Source: Paenibacillus sp. PK3_47 (GTDB taxonomy: Bacteria; Bacillota; Bacilli; Paenibacillales; Paenibacillaceae). From it: 64,000 bases of DNA. Position 1 is the stretch's first letter, and each line of letters starts with the position of its first letter. The translations under genes and the position numbers were made by a program. The notes under the pieces were generated by a model. It made no database searches. It was given only the letters and a program-made list of their open reading frames with translations, and was not told where the DNA came from. The stretch is from contig NZ_CP026029.1 of assembly GCF_023520895.1 (NCBI RefSeq), positions 6,262,001 through 6,326,000 of the forward strand, read 5' to 3'. This document shows positions 36,069 to 44,727 of this stretch, piece by piece.

Positions 36069-38927
36069 ATGACAAATATGACAAATACACTTCAGGCAAA
36101 CACGCTTAATCTGGAGGGGATATGGAAATACGCTCTCGATCCTGGGGACAAGGGGGAGACAGAGCGTTGGTATGCTCCTCAACTGTTCCAGACTCAGGGA
36201 AATGTGAGGCTTCCAGGTACGTTGACTTTGAACGGGATAGGAGATGTACAAGAGTGGAGCGATGAGATGAACAGGGAATCTGTCCGCTCTTTGCGCCAGC
36301 GCTATGCCTACTATGGTGCTGCATGGTACGAATACGAAACGTCAGTCCCGGAAGAATGGGCAGGCAGGCAGTTCAGGCTGTTTCTGGAAAGGGTCATGTT
36401 TCAATCTACGTTATGGGTCAATGGACAGCTTGTCAGCCAGCAGGATAGTCTGTCTGTTCCGCATGAGTTTGATGTGACCGGATACATTCAGACGGGAGTG
36501 GCCAACCGGTTCACCATCCGGGTAGATAACCGGGATATACAGAATCTTGGCACCTACCCCAGCGCCTACACAGAAGAAACTCAATCCATCTGGAACGGAA
36601 TTGTCGGGCGAATTGAACTGCAGGCTCTGGAGCCGTTCCTGATTACGGATCTGCAAATCTATCCCCAGCAGGGGCTGCGCTCAGTCATCATTAAAGGCGC
36701 TTGTCATAACACAACTGATACCGAGATGTCGGGAACATTAGATGTATCCGCTGCTGTCTGCCACGGCAAAAATCAGCATAGTGCTCCAGCTATCCGGCAA
36801 ACTTTGCGGCTTCCCGCTTTCTCCTCGGAGTCCTTCGAATGGTTATATGGAATGGGAGATGAACCGCTGTTATGGGATGAGTTCCATCCCAACATATATG
36901 AGATGAAAATAGAAGGAAAAGTTACTGCTGGCAGGCTGCAGACCGGTGTGGATACCAGGCAAACGTTCGGTTTGCGGAGTTTTCAAAGAAACGGAAACGT
37001 ACTGGAGATCAATAACCGGCCGGTTTTTTTACGGGGAACCCTGGAATGCTGTATCTTCCCTTTAACAGGTCATCCTCCAATGGATGTGGCAGCCTGGCTT
37101 AACCTTTTCGGAACAGCTAAGGATTACGGATTGAATCATATCCGCTTTCATTCCTGGTGCCCGCCGGAAAGTGCTTTTGAAGCCGCTGACCGGTTGGGTA
37201 TATATCTGCAGGTTGAATGTCCGATGTGGATGGATACATGGAACTCACCGGTCGGGGCCTATCCCGAACACTACACGTATCTGCCTCAGGAAGCACGGCG
37301 TATAGTAACTAAGTACGGGAATCACCCTTCTTTCTGTATTTACAGTAACGGGAATGAACTGAACGGTGATTTTGACTTGCTTCAGCGCATAGTTTCGGAA
37401 TTAAAGGTTCTCGATAATAGACATTTGTATACGCTGACAACAAATTGGGACCGGCCGCTGGATCCGGCAGATGATCTGTTCTGTGCCCAGACAATAGATG
37501 AAGCCGGAGCACGCGGACAGTATTTTCTTGATGAGCTGACCCATTCCACGCTTATTGACTTTCGTGATGCAATAGCCAGAAGACCTGTTCCCGTAGTTAC
37601 TCACGAAGTAGGACAATATACTGTTTATCCGGATGTCGAAGAGATCGGTCTCTATCACGGAGCCTTGCGCCCGGTCAATCTGGAGGTCATCCGGGCAGAT
37701 CTGGACCAACGCGGAATGCTCAGCGATATCCGTAAACTGGTTCACGGCTCAGGCATGCTTGCGCTCCAATTGTACCGGGATGAAATCGAAGCAGCGCTGC
37801 GGACCCCTGAGCTGGGCGGGTTCCAGCTGCTGGATCTGCATGACTTTCCAGGCCAAAGCACAGCTACTGTCGGTATATTAAATGCATTCTGGGAGTCCAA
37901 GGGGCTGATTGAACCACAGCAATTCCGTAATTTCTGTAGCGCTACCGTATTACTTCTGAGGATGCCAAAGCGGATATATACTACCGGGGATTCCTATTCA
38001 GCAGACATAAATATTGCACATTTTGGCCAGAGCGAGCTGACAGAGGCCCGTATGAAATGGAGTATTACGGATGAGGAAGGGAACCTTCTCGATCATGGTT
38101 TTGCAGAAGCAGAAAAGATCCCCTTTGGTTCCGGCATTGCGCTTGGACAATTCACGACAGAAGCGCTGAGACAAATCCGCATCAGCAGCCGGCTGACTGT
38201 TTCATTGGAATTGCTGGGTACGGAAATCCGTAACGAATGGCCAATCTGGGTATACACACCTGCAGAGGAGCGGACGGATCTTGAGCCGGGCATTACAATT
38301 ACAAGCACGCTGGATGATGATCTGCTGCATAAGCTGGCAGGCGGGGAGCGGGTTCTGTTCCTGCTCAAAGAGGAGGAGTTAGAACATACGGCCAGAGGAA
38401 AGTTCCACCCGGTCTTCTGGAGTCCGGTACACTTTGCAACAGAGAACCCATGCGGGATTATCGTGAATCCTGTTCATCCGGCACTTAAAGGATTTCCGAC
38501 AAGGGAGTATGCAGAACATCAATGGAAGGATTTGCTCGATCATTCCGTCTCACTTATAATTAATCATGATCTGCCCTTCGAACCGGTCGTCCAGGTTATT
38601 CCTAACTTCTATCATAACCGGAAGCTGACTAATCTGGCAGAGTACAAAATCGGCAGGGGGAAGCTGCTCCTCTGCGGCATTAACATTGAGGACGCATTGG
38701 AGAATAGGCCTGCAGCAGCACAGCTCCGCGCAAGCCTGATTGAATATATGTCCACTGATGCATTTGAACCCACTTTATCCCTGGAGACTGGCGAACTCCG
38801 CGAGCTGCTGAAGAAGAAAGAAACTAACTTGTCTTCAGAAACAGCTCTGCCTCCTCAAGGACAAGAGCTGGCTTTGGGGAAACCATCGACCTGTGATAGT
38901 GCAAAAGATAACAGTCACGAAGCTTAA
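36069..38927 (+). CDS. GH2 glycoside hydrolase (beta-galactosidase/glucuronidase type), truncated by an in-frame TAA
   Basis: 952 residues up to TAA at 38925-38927. The GH2 order is seen: sugar-binding jelly roll (YAYYGAAWYEYETSVPEEW), Ig-like domain, and barrel with E430 in YSNGNELNG (acid/base) and E513 in THEVGQY (nucleophile candidate). A further C-terminal region leads into LALGKPSTCDSAKDNSHEA, the beginning of an F5/8C carbohydrate-binding domain. The domain continues after the stop in the same frame (38928-39254), so the original gene ended at 39254. The catalytic part is intact; the enzyme may stay active without the binding domain. No signal peptide. AAGGAG precedes ATG. Confidence 0.88.
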   Translation: MTNMTNTLQANTLNLEGIWKYALDPGDKGETERWYAPQLFQTQGNVRLPGTLTLNGIGDVQEWSDEMNRESVRSLRQRYAYYGAAWYEYETSVPEEWAGRQFRLFLERVMFQSTLWVNGQLVSQQDSLSVPHEFDVTGYIQTGVANRFTIRVDNRDIQNLGTYPSAYTEETQSIWNGIVGRIELQALEPFLITDLQIYPQQGLRSVIIKGACHNTTDTEMSGTLDVSAAVCHGKNQHSAPAIRQTLRLPAFSSESFEWLYGMGDEPLLWDEFHPNIYEMKIEGKVTAGRLQTGVDTRQTFGLRSFQRNGNVLEINNRPVFLRGTLECCIFPLTGHPPMDVAAWLNLFGTAKDYGLNHIRFHSWCPPESAFEAADRLGIYLQVECPMWMDTWNSPVGAYPEHYTYLPQEARRIVTKYGNHPSFCIYSNGNELNGDFDLLQRIVSELKVLDNRHLYTLTTNWDRPLDPADDLFCAQTIDEAGARGQYFLDELTHSTLIDFRDAIARRPVPVVTHEVGQYTVYPDVEEIGLYHGALRPVNLEVIRADLDQRGMLSDIRKLVHGSGMLALQLYRDEIEAALRTPELGGFQLLDLHDFPGQSTATVGILNAFWESKGLIEPQQFRNFCSATVLLLRMPKRIYTTGDSYSADINIAHFGQSELTEARMKWSITDEEGNLLDHGFAEAEKIPFGSGIALGQFTTEALRQIRISSRLTVSLELLGTEIRNEWPIWVYTPAEERTDLEPGITITSTLDDDLLHKLAGGERVLFLLKEEELEHTARGKFHPVFWSPVHFATENPCGIIVNPVHPALKGFPTREYAEHQWKDLLDHSVSLIINHDLPFEPVVQVIPNFYHNRKLTNLAEYKIGRGKLLLCGINIEDALENRPAAAQLRASLIEYMSTDAFEPTLSLETGELRELLKKKETNLSSETALPPQGQELALGKPSTCDSAKDNSHEA

Positions 38928-39254
38928 AAAGGCAACGACGGTATAGGCCATACATATTGGCTGGCCGGGGATGATCTCGCGGGACATTGGTGGCAGGTCG
39001 ATCTGGGAAGGGAACAGTCTCTTACAGGCATCCGGGTGAAGTTTTATCAGGAAGGGAATTTCCTCTATGTCATTCAAACCTCTGTTAACGGGATGGACTG
39101 GAATGTAGCCTCGAATCAGACGGGTCAAACTTTGACTGATCAGATCCGGACCGACCGGTTCAATGCCGGCGCAAGGTATGTAAGAATAGTCTACAACGGA
39201 TTACCCAAGGGCTTGAGTGCGGGGCATTATTCATTTGAAGTCTACGGAAATTAA
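38928..39254 (+). pseudogene. Remainder of the F5/8C (discoidin-like) domain downstream of the GH2 stop codon
   Basis: Read in the same frame as the GH2 gene without any shift, this stretch encodes KGNDGIGHTYW, then GHWWQVDLG, SLTGIRVKFYQ and a closing YSFEVYGN, the core of a discoidin-type galactose-binding domain. Its first 20 residues lie before the TAA. No start codon with a ribosome site lies near its beginning; an internal ATG exists at 39036 without a good site. It ends before a strong terminator. It is either a nonsense-mutated tail, a read-through product or a sequencing error. Confidence 0.85.
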
Positions 39255-39268
39255 TCCGGTATTACTCA

Positions 39269-39290
39269 AGCCCGATCCGGGCTTTTTTTT
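39269..39290 (+). terminator. Terminator after the GH2/F5-8C locus
   Basis: AGCCCG-ATC-CGGGCT followed by eight Ts, 14 bp after the second stop (39254) rather than after the premature stop, supporting one original gene. Confidence 0.9.
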
Positions 39291-39428
39291 ATTGCAGTAA
39301 AATATCTCATATGCTCTCCAGTACAGCAATCCTGCAATAGTACAGTAACAATTCCGCCTGCAGCATGCTATTCTTGGGCCTGCGGGACCTTATAAACAGA
39401 TAGGAAAGGAGGAAAGGCTGAGTAGTTT

Positions 39429-39442
39429 TGAATACGTTTACA
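39429..39442. promoter_or_regulatory. CcpA (cre)-like site before the BNR-type gene
   Basis: TGAATACGTTTACA matches the cre consensus TGWAANCGNTNWCA at 13 of 14 positions. It lies 30 bp upstream of the start codon, in the transcribed leader or promoter, where CcpA binding would block expression. Confidence 0.6.
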
Positions 39443-39472
39443 AAAAAGTGGATATCTAAGGAGGCGGAACGA

Positions 39473-40744
39473 ATGAAGGGAATAAACAAATGGAAGCTCA
39501 GTTTGGTAATGCTGGCACTGATGACACTGCTGCCGGCAGGAACGGGGAGCGCTGCCGCCGTGCTGGAAGAGGTACCCTTTCCGATGGATGCCAGCAACCA
39601 GGCCGGATGGTGGTCTCCTCTTGATACTTACGGGCAGGGCTTCGAATATGCTTATATGGCCTATAATGCACCGGGCATTACATCCACCAATAAACATACA
39701 ATCGCTATAGCAAGACGGGACAACGACGGCAACTGGAGCAAGCTTCCGCTTATGAACGGCACCACTCCTGCAGAATATATTAACGATCTCGGCCATAATC
39801 AGCCCTCCATGGCCAGAGACGGCAGCGGACGGTTCCATGTGTTCGCCTCCATGCACAGTAATGAATGGCGGTATTTCCGCTCGGATACAGTCGGCGGGAT
39901 TCCCCAGAATCACTCGGATGAACTGCCTCAAGGGATGACTGTAACCTATCCGGTGGTGACTACCGCACCGAACGGTGATTTATACCTTATGGTCCGTGCA
40001 GACAAAGATCCGGCAGGCAAAAGGGAAGCCGTACTGTTCCGCTGGAATAATGCCGATTCTGTATGGAGTCAGGTCAAAGTCATTGCCGCCCACCTTAACC
40101 GTTCGGTTTACCCTGACGAGCTGGTTTTCGATGGTAACGGTGATCTGCATATCTTGTTCGAATGGGCACATTTTGCCGCCAGCCCCCTCAGGCACCAGTT
40201 ATCCTATCTGAAATACAGCCCTTCCACACAGGTATTTACCAAAGCGGACGGAACGCCTGTATCCCCGCCTGTGTCACTGACTACTGCAGATATTGTACAG
40301 CCTTTGGCTCCTGGAGAAACTTATGTGCAAAGCGGCAGTGATCCGGGCGGACCAGGTGTGCAAAGCGCCAAGATGACGGTGGATTCCGCGAACAGCCCGG
40401 TTATCGCTTACCGCTACCGCGAAGAGGGCAGTAACATTTTCTCGGTGAAGCAGGCTACTTATGGAACAGGCGGCTGGTCATTGCAGACTGTCTATAATAC
40501 CGCTCCGACCAATGCAGCTATCGATGTGACCTGGACAGGCGAGTCTTCGAGAATTTATTATGTCAAAAGCAGCGGAACCGACCGGGCATTTATGGCAGTA
40601 AACAGCGGCGGCGGCTGGACAGAAACTTCACTTGCCCCTGGCATTCCGGTCGAGCGGCTTGCAGTGGACCGCAGTCCCAAGAACATTGATATTTTGTATT
40701 TGGTGGATGTAATGAATAAGAAGCTTTACTATGGGCGGAACTGA
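39473..40744 (+). CDS. Secreted BNR-4-like beta-propeller protein, possible polysaccharide lyase
   Basis: 423 residues from ATG 39473, 8 nt after AAGGAGG; an in-frame TTG at 39428 is less likely. A signal peptide (MKGINKWKLSLVMLALMTLL to about GSAAA) leads to export. The body has repeated propeller-type segments and the pattern HNQPSMARDGSGRFHVFASM and WRYFRSD, which resembles BNR-4 repeat proteins; some of these are polysaccharide lyases (PL24/PL25-type). Catalytic function is therefore possible but not shown. It follows the GH2 locus in the same direction with its own terminator and cre-like site. Confidence 0.7.
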   Translation: MKGINKWKLSLVMLALMTLLPAGTGSAAAVLEEVPFPMDASNQAGWWSPLDTYGQGFEYAYMAYNAPGITSTNKHTIAIARRDNDGNWSKLPLMNGTTPAEYINDLGHNQPSMARDGSGRFHVFASMHSNEWRYFRSDTVGGIPQNHSDELPQGMTVTYPVVTTAPNGDLYLMVRADKDPAGKREAVLFRWNNADSVWSQVKVIAAHLNRSVYPDELVFDGNGDLHILFEWAHFAASPLRHQLSYLKYSPSTQVFTKADGTPVSPPVSLTTADIVQPLAPGETYVQSGSDPGGPGVQSAKMTVDSANSPVIAYRYREEGSNIFSVKQATYGTGGWSLQTVYNTAPTNAAIDVTWTGESSRIYYVKSSGTDRAFMAVNSGGGWTETSLAPGIPVERLAVDRSPKNIDILYLVDVMNKKLYYGRN

Positions 40745-40787
40745 GCGGAACTGAGCAGAATATGGGAATTTAAGTGGTGAGATTCAT

Positions 40788-40827
40788 AAAAAGCACTCCT
40801 GACTGATAGTGATGGTGTGCTTTTTTT
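40788..40827 (+). terminator. Terminator after the BNR-type gene
   Basis: AAAAAGCAC pairs with GTGCTTTTT around an 18-19-nt loop, with the T-run on the 3' arm. The following stretch to 40990 is AT-rich, contains TATAAT at 40908-40913 without a clear -35 box, and holds no gene. Confidence 0.7.
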
Positions 40828-40990
40828 ATGTTTTTACAGACCAACAATGCCTATTCAAAGAATATTCCATACAGGTAAACAAACAAGCATACATAATACG
40901 TTATTAATATAATACATAGAAATAGCCAGTAATCTTTTTTATAACCGGCATTAAATTTATTGAAAATTATAGTAAAGGAGGGTTGGATGA

Positions 40991-41344
40991 ATGGCATTGT
41001 TATCCACTGGGCCTGTTGCTAACGATCCGGTTAACGGGATAAGACAAATTCAACAAGTTACTGTTAAAATCGTTAACCGTGATTCTGCAAATGCTACTGC
41101 AATTTTGATTCAAGGGTATATTTTAGACGGCGTAAGAACCCTTTATGTACTGGAAGAATTAGTTGTAGCCCCCAATGCTGTGATTACAAGAAATTATGGA
41201 GCAAACTTCAATGCATATGAATTCGTGTTTACAACAAGCGGTTCAGCAGAAGCCAGTACTGATGTTTCAGTCTGGGGTAGAAGCGGAAGCGGAGAAATCA
41301 TTGATGTTCAGCGTATTGTTGCAGAAGAACAGCTGGAATTTTAA
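40991..41344 (+). CDS. Stand-alone copy of the collagen-like protein's N-terminal domain
   Basis: 117 residues; ATG follows AAAGGAGGG by 7 nt. It is clearly homologous to residues 1-110 of the collagen-like protein encoded 142 bp downstream: both begin with LLSTGP(V/I)AN(D/E)PV, share LIQGY-LDG-RTLYV and FTTSG-AE, and reach VWGR. It lacks the collagen region. Predicted all-beta, no signal peptide and no Cys. I do not recognise a named family. It may form mixed assemblies with, or cap or anchor, the filament protein. Likely a spore- or cell-surface component. Confidence 0.8.
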   Translation: MALLSTGPVANDPVNGIRQIQQVTVKIVNRDSANATAILIQGYILDGVRTLYVLEELVVAPNAVITRNYGANFNAYEFVFTTSGSAEASTDVSVWGRSGSGEIIDVQRIVAEEQLEF

Positions 41345-41486
41345 AATCAGCAGGCGTGCAGAGGACATGACCACAATCATATCAACAGTTGATAAATAGA
41401 ATATTGGGAGCAGAGTTCAATTCAAAGAATTTTCTGTTCACTTTAAAAAATCAGATTTACATTAATGCTGAAAGGAGGGATGCTTA

Positions 41487-42962
41487 GTGCCATTATTATC
41501 AACAGGACCCATTGCAAACGAACCAGTTAGCGGAGTCAGACCTACTCAAACCGTTCTGATTAAAATGGATAACCGTAGTGCTGCGAATTCTTCTTTCGTT
41601 TTGATCCAGGGTTACACTTTGGATGGTACCAGAACACTTTATGTCCAAGAATTAGTCTCCTTGGAACCTAACGAAGTTTTAACCAGGAGCTATTTTGCCA
41701 GTTTCAATGGATTCGAATTTAACTTTACCACAAGCGGTGCAGCTGAAAGTGAGACTCAAATATCTGTTTGGGGCAGAGATGCAGCCGGGGCATTGGTGCC
41801 TGCCCACCGGTTAGTGTCTGATGAACTTTTAGGAACTGAGACAGCAGGGCCTCAAGGCGATCCCGGACCTCAAGGGGATCAAGGGCCTCAAGGCACACAA
41901 GGACCTCAAGGCCAGGGCACACAAGGACCTCAAGGCTTCCAGGGTGTACAAGGACCTCAAGGCTTCCAGGGTGCACAAGGACCTCAAGGCTTCCAGGGTG
42001 CACAAGGACCTCAAGGCGTTCAGGGTGTCCAAGGGCCTCAAGGATTCCAGGGTGCACAAGGACCTCAAGGCATTCAGGGTGTCCAAGGGCCTCAAGGATT
42101 CCAGGGTGCACAAGGACCTCAAGGCTTCCAAGGTGACCAAGGACCTCAAGGCGTTCAGGGCGAGCAAGGACCTCAAGGATTCCAAGGTGAGCAAGGACCT
42201 CAAGGCGTTCAGGGCGAGCAAGGACCTCAGGGCGTTCAAGGCGAACAAGGGCCTCAAGGATTCCAAGGTGCGCAAGGATCTCAGGGTGTTCAAGGCGAAC
42301 AAGGACCTCAAGGATTCCAAGGTGCACAAGGACCTCAAGGCGTTCAGGGCGAGCAAGGACCTCAAGGATTCCAAGGTGCGCAAGGATCTCAGGGCGTTCA
42401 GGGTGAGCAAGGACCTCAAGGTTTCCAAGGTGCACAAGGACCTCAGGGCGTTCAGGGTGAGCAAGGACCTCAAGGATTCCAAGGCGAGCAAGGACCTCAG
42501 GGCGTTCAGGGTGAGCAAGGAACCCAGGGCTTCCAAGGTGACCAAGGACCTCAAGGATTCCAAGGTAACCAAGGACCTCAGGGCGTTCAAGGCGAACAAG
42601 GGCCTCAAGGATTCCAAGGTGAGCAAGGACCTCAAGGCGTTCAGGGTGAGCAAGGACCTCAGGGCTTCCAAGGTGAGCAAGGACCTCAAGGATTCCAAGG
42701 TGCACAAGGACCTCAGGGCGTTCAGGGCGAGCAAGGACCTCAAGGATTCCAAGGTGCACAAGGACCTCAGGGTGTTCAAGGCGAACAAGGGCCTCAAGGA
42801 TTCCAAGGTGAGCAAGGACCTCAGGGCGTTCAGGGCGAGCAAGGACCTCAAGGATTCCAAGGTGCACAAGGACCTCAAGGCGTTCAAGGTGAGCAAGGAC
42901 CTCAGGGCTTCCAAGGCGAGCAAGGACCTCAGGGCGTTCAGGGCGAGCAAGGACCAGCTTAA
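41487..42962 (+). CDS. Collagen-like surface protein (Gly-X-Y repeats)
   Basis: 491 residues from GTG 41487, 8 nt after AAAGGAGGG. Residues 1-120 are the all-beta domain shared with the preceding gene. Residues 121-491 are about 124 Gly-X-Y triplets, nearly all with Gln in the Y position, in an 18-residue higher-order unit (GPQGFQG-QGPQGVQGEQ; 54 bp). One break (GQ instead of a triplet) occurs near the start of the region. It ends GPA without a C-terminal trimerisation or LPXTG domain. Triple-helical filaments like BclA of the exosporium are the best analogy. Neighbouring glycosyltransferases suggest it is glycosylated. Copy number of repeats may vary among strains. Confidence 0.92.
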   Translation: MPLLSTGPIANEPVSGVRPTQTVLIKMDNRSAANSSFVLIQGYTLDGTRTLYVQELVSLEPNEVLTRSYFASFNGFEFNFTTSGAAESETQISVWGRDAAGALVPAHRLVSDELLGTETAGPQGDPGPQGDQGPQGTQGPQGQGTQGPQGFQGVQGPQGFQGAQGPQGFQGAQGPQGVQGVQGPQGFQGAQGPQGIQGVQGPQGFQGAQGPQGFQGDQGPQGVQGEQGPQGFQGEQGPQGVQGEQGPQGVQGEQGPQGFQGAQGSQGVQGEQGPQGFQGAQGPQGVQGEQGPQGFQGAQGSQGVQGEQGPQGFQGAQGPQGVQGEQGPQGFQGEQGPQGVQGEQGTQGFQGDQGPQGFQGNQGPQGVQGEQGPQGFQGEQGPQGVQGEQGPQGFQGEQGPQGFQGAQGPQGVQGEQGPQGFQGAQGPQGVQGEQGPQGFQGEQGPQGVQGEQGPQGFQGAQGPQGVQGEQGPQGFQGEQGPQGVQGEQGPA

Positions 42963-42973
42963 GAAATACTTCG

Positions 42974-43012
42974 ATGACTCAAAGGTTATATATAACTTTT
43001 GGGTCATTTTTT
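42974..43012 (+). terminator. Terminator after the collagen-like gene
   Basis: ATGACTCAAAGGTTATA pairs with TATAACTTTTGGGTCAT nearly completely, followed by TTTTTT. Confidence 0.9.
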
Positions 43013-43077
43013 CAGAGCTGAAAAAACCTTTGCCGAAACCCGTAAAATAACCAGGAACTTCAGCAAAAGCTCTTGAT

Positions 43078-44607
43078 TCAAGGCAGCACAACCACTTTTT
43101 CCTTACAGGAGGCAATATATTTGGCATATTGGATACAGGTTTCGATCGAATCCTCCTGCTCCATCGGCCACCAGCGGATGGCACCTGTAGGAGCTTTGGA
43201 GGCATAGGCCTCAAGGTACTGCGGGATTCTCCCGACAACCACAACCTCAATCTCCTTAAAATTGTTTTCAAGTCCCTTTTGAAGCGTTTTTAGTAATTGA
43301 GTGTTCTCTTGTTCAGGGGAGTCATAGGAGACAGGGAAGAGGAATGAAGAACGGGAAGCATCTTCCTGTATCACATGAGCAGTTTTTCTGGCAGGATCAT
43401 CCGGAGAAGTCATCCATATACGGTTATACGGTAATTGCTCCGGCAGACCAAGCTCCTTGAGCCTCACAGAAATTCTTTGCAGATACGATCTGTACAACTC
43501 CCTGACCAGAACCTGAATCTGTTTATTTCTAAGGAACGTAGTGTTATTTCCATTTTCATTTCGATATTGGATATACAGTAAATCAGGGATATTAACAAAT
43601 TTGGTACAAAGAAACGTCCGTACCAGCAAATCGTAATCATCTGCGACCAATAATTCAGTCCGATGTCCTCCGATCAGGTGATAGCAGTCACTTGTCCACG
43701 CCCGGGGGTGATTAGGCAACCCGACAAGGTGTGAAATGGTTTTCGCGTTGAGGGTTGTATGTTTATGTGCATTTTGCCACCTGTTCATATCATGCAGCCA
43801 GACCCGGTAATGTACACTGTACCCGAAACCGCAATCCCAGCCGTACCAATGTGCATGATTGCTCTCTGCATACACCTCTGTACAATCGCCATATACAAAT
43901 CCGCATTCCGGATTCTGCTGAAATGCACGTACAATCTTCTCCAGACAATCAGGTCTTAGCTCATCATCATGATCGACTTCAACCAAAATTTCTCCCCGGC
44001 AGAGCCCTGCCGCATATCTTTTGATGGCACCGATATAACCATTACGGGAATCCTGACGGTACCTGCGGACCCTGTGGTCCTTCAGCGGAAGCAAATATTT
44101 CGTATAGGTCTCATCTTCGTCGCCGGAGTCATCCACTATTACCCATTCCCAATTCGCGTAGGTCTGTTTTAATAAGGACTGATAAGGACGTTCTATTTTT
44201 TCTTTGGACCTGTAGGTTGCAGTAAAGACGGATATCAAGGGAGTGTCTGAAGAAAAACGGGAAGATGGAATCAGCCGATTCTCCGGGAGAGGGTTCGTGG
44301 CATGGAGCCAGCAGAAAAACAAATGGGAAGGTTGGATTTCATTTGCTGCAAGGAAATGCAGCCAGCGTATTTTTTCGTGATGTGGCAGACTGGTTAATGC
44401 TGAAAATTCCCGCCACTCCTCACCGATTGAAACGTATACACGCGGCTGACCAAAGCTGTTCTCCTGCAAGGAATGCTCTGTTTCGTACAGGTTAACCGTG
44501 ATATGGCCTTTTTCCAGGCGTTCTATCAATTCTTCCACATCTTCTTTTAACACAGTCTTGGATACAAACAGATGCGTTGTCAGCAGTGGCGTGAAATTGA
44601 GTGACAT
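43078..44607 (-). CDS. GT2 family glycosyltransferase
   Basis: 509 residues from ATG 44607; AAAGGGG precedes it by about 8 nt, too close to an ATG two codons earlier. Residues about 120-350 are a GT-A domain: PLISVFTATYRSKEKIERPYQSLL, VIVDDSGDEDET and the metal-binding DHDD (EVDHDDELRPDC). An N-terminal region of about 120 residues and a C-terminal alpha/beta region (FKEIEVVVVGRIP) are of unknown role. No membrane segment. It is convergent with the collagen-like gene and divergent from the other GT2 gene. Role in glycosylating the collagen-like protein is inferred from location. Confidence 0.87.
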   Translation of the reverse strand: MSLNFTPLLTTHLFVSKTVLKEDVEELIERLEKGHITVNLYETEHSLQENSFGQPRVYVSIGEEWREFSALTSLPHHEKIRWLHFLAANEIQPSHLFFCWLHATNPLPENRLIPSSRFSSDTPLISVFTATYRSKEKIERPYQSLLKQTYANWEWVIVDDSGDEDETYTKYLLPLKDHRVRRYRQDSRNGYIGAIKRYAAGLCRGEILVEVDHDDELRPDCLEKIVRAFQQNPECGFVYGDCTEVYAESNHAHWYGWDCGFGYSVHYRVWLHDMNRWQNAHKHTTLNAKTISHLVGLPNHPRAWTSDCYHLIGGHRTELLVADDYDLLVRTFLCTKFVNIPDLLYIQYRNENGNNTTFLRNKQIQVLVRELYRSYLQRISVRLKELGLPEQLPYNRIWMTSPDDPARKTAHVIQEDASRSSFLFPVSYDSPEQENTQLLKTLQKGLENNFKEIEVVVVGRIPQYLEAYASKAPTGAIRWWPMEQEDSIETCIQYAKYIASCKEKVVVLP

Positions 44608-44727
44608 GATCATTCCCCTTTACTGGTTGTGAGCATATTTTTATCAACATTTCTACGAATAAATAATATATATGTATGTACGTGTTCAATTGTATGTGCA
44701 GTACCCAGACCAGAAAGGTGGAGTCGT

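Noticed and set aside
38900..39254. Frameshift explaining the split GH2 / F5-8C locus
   Set aside because: Both parts are in the same frame; the only lesion is the TAA codon.
41725..43271. Long reverse-strand and alternate-frame open frames over the collagen gene
   Set aside because: They mirror the Gly-X-Y DNA repeat, lack ribosome sites and would encode low-complexity sequence; the GTG 41487 frame has a proper site and a folded N-terminal domain.
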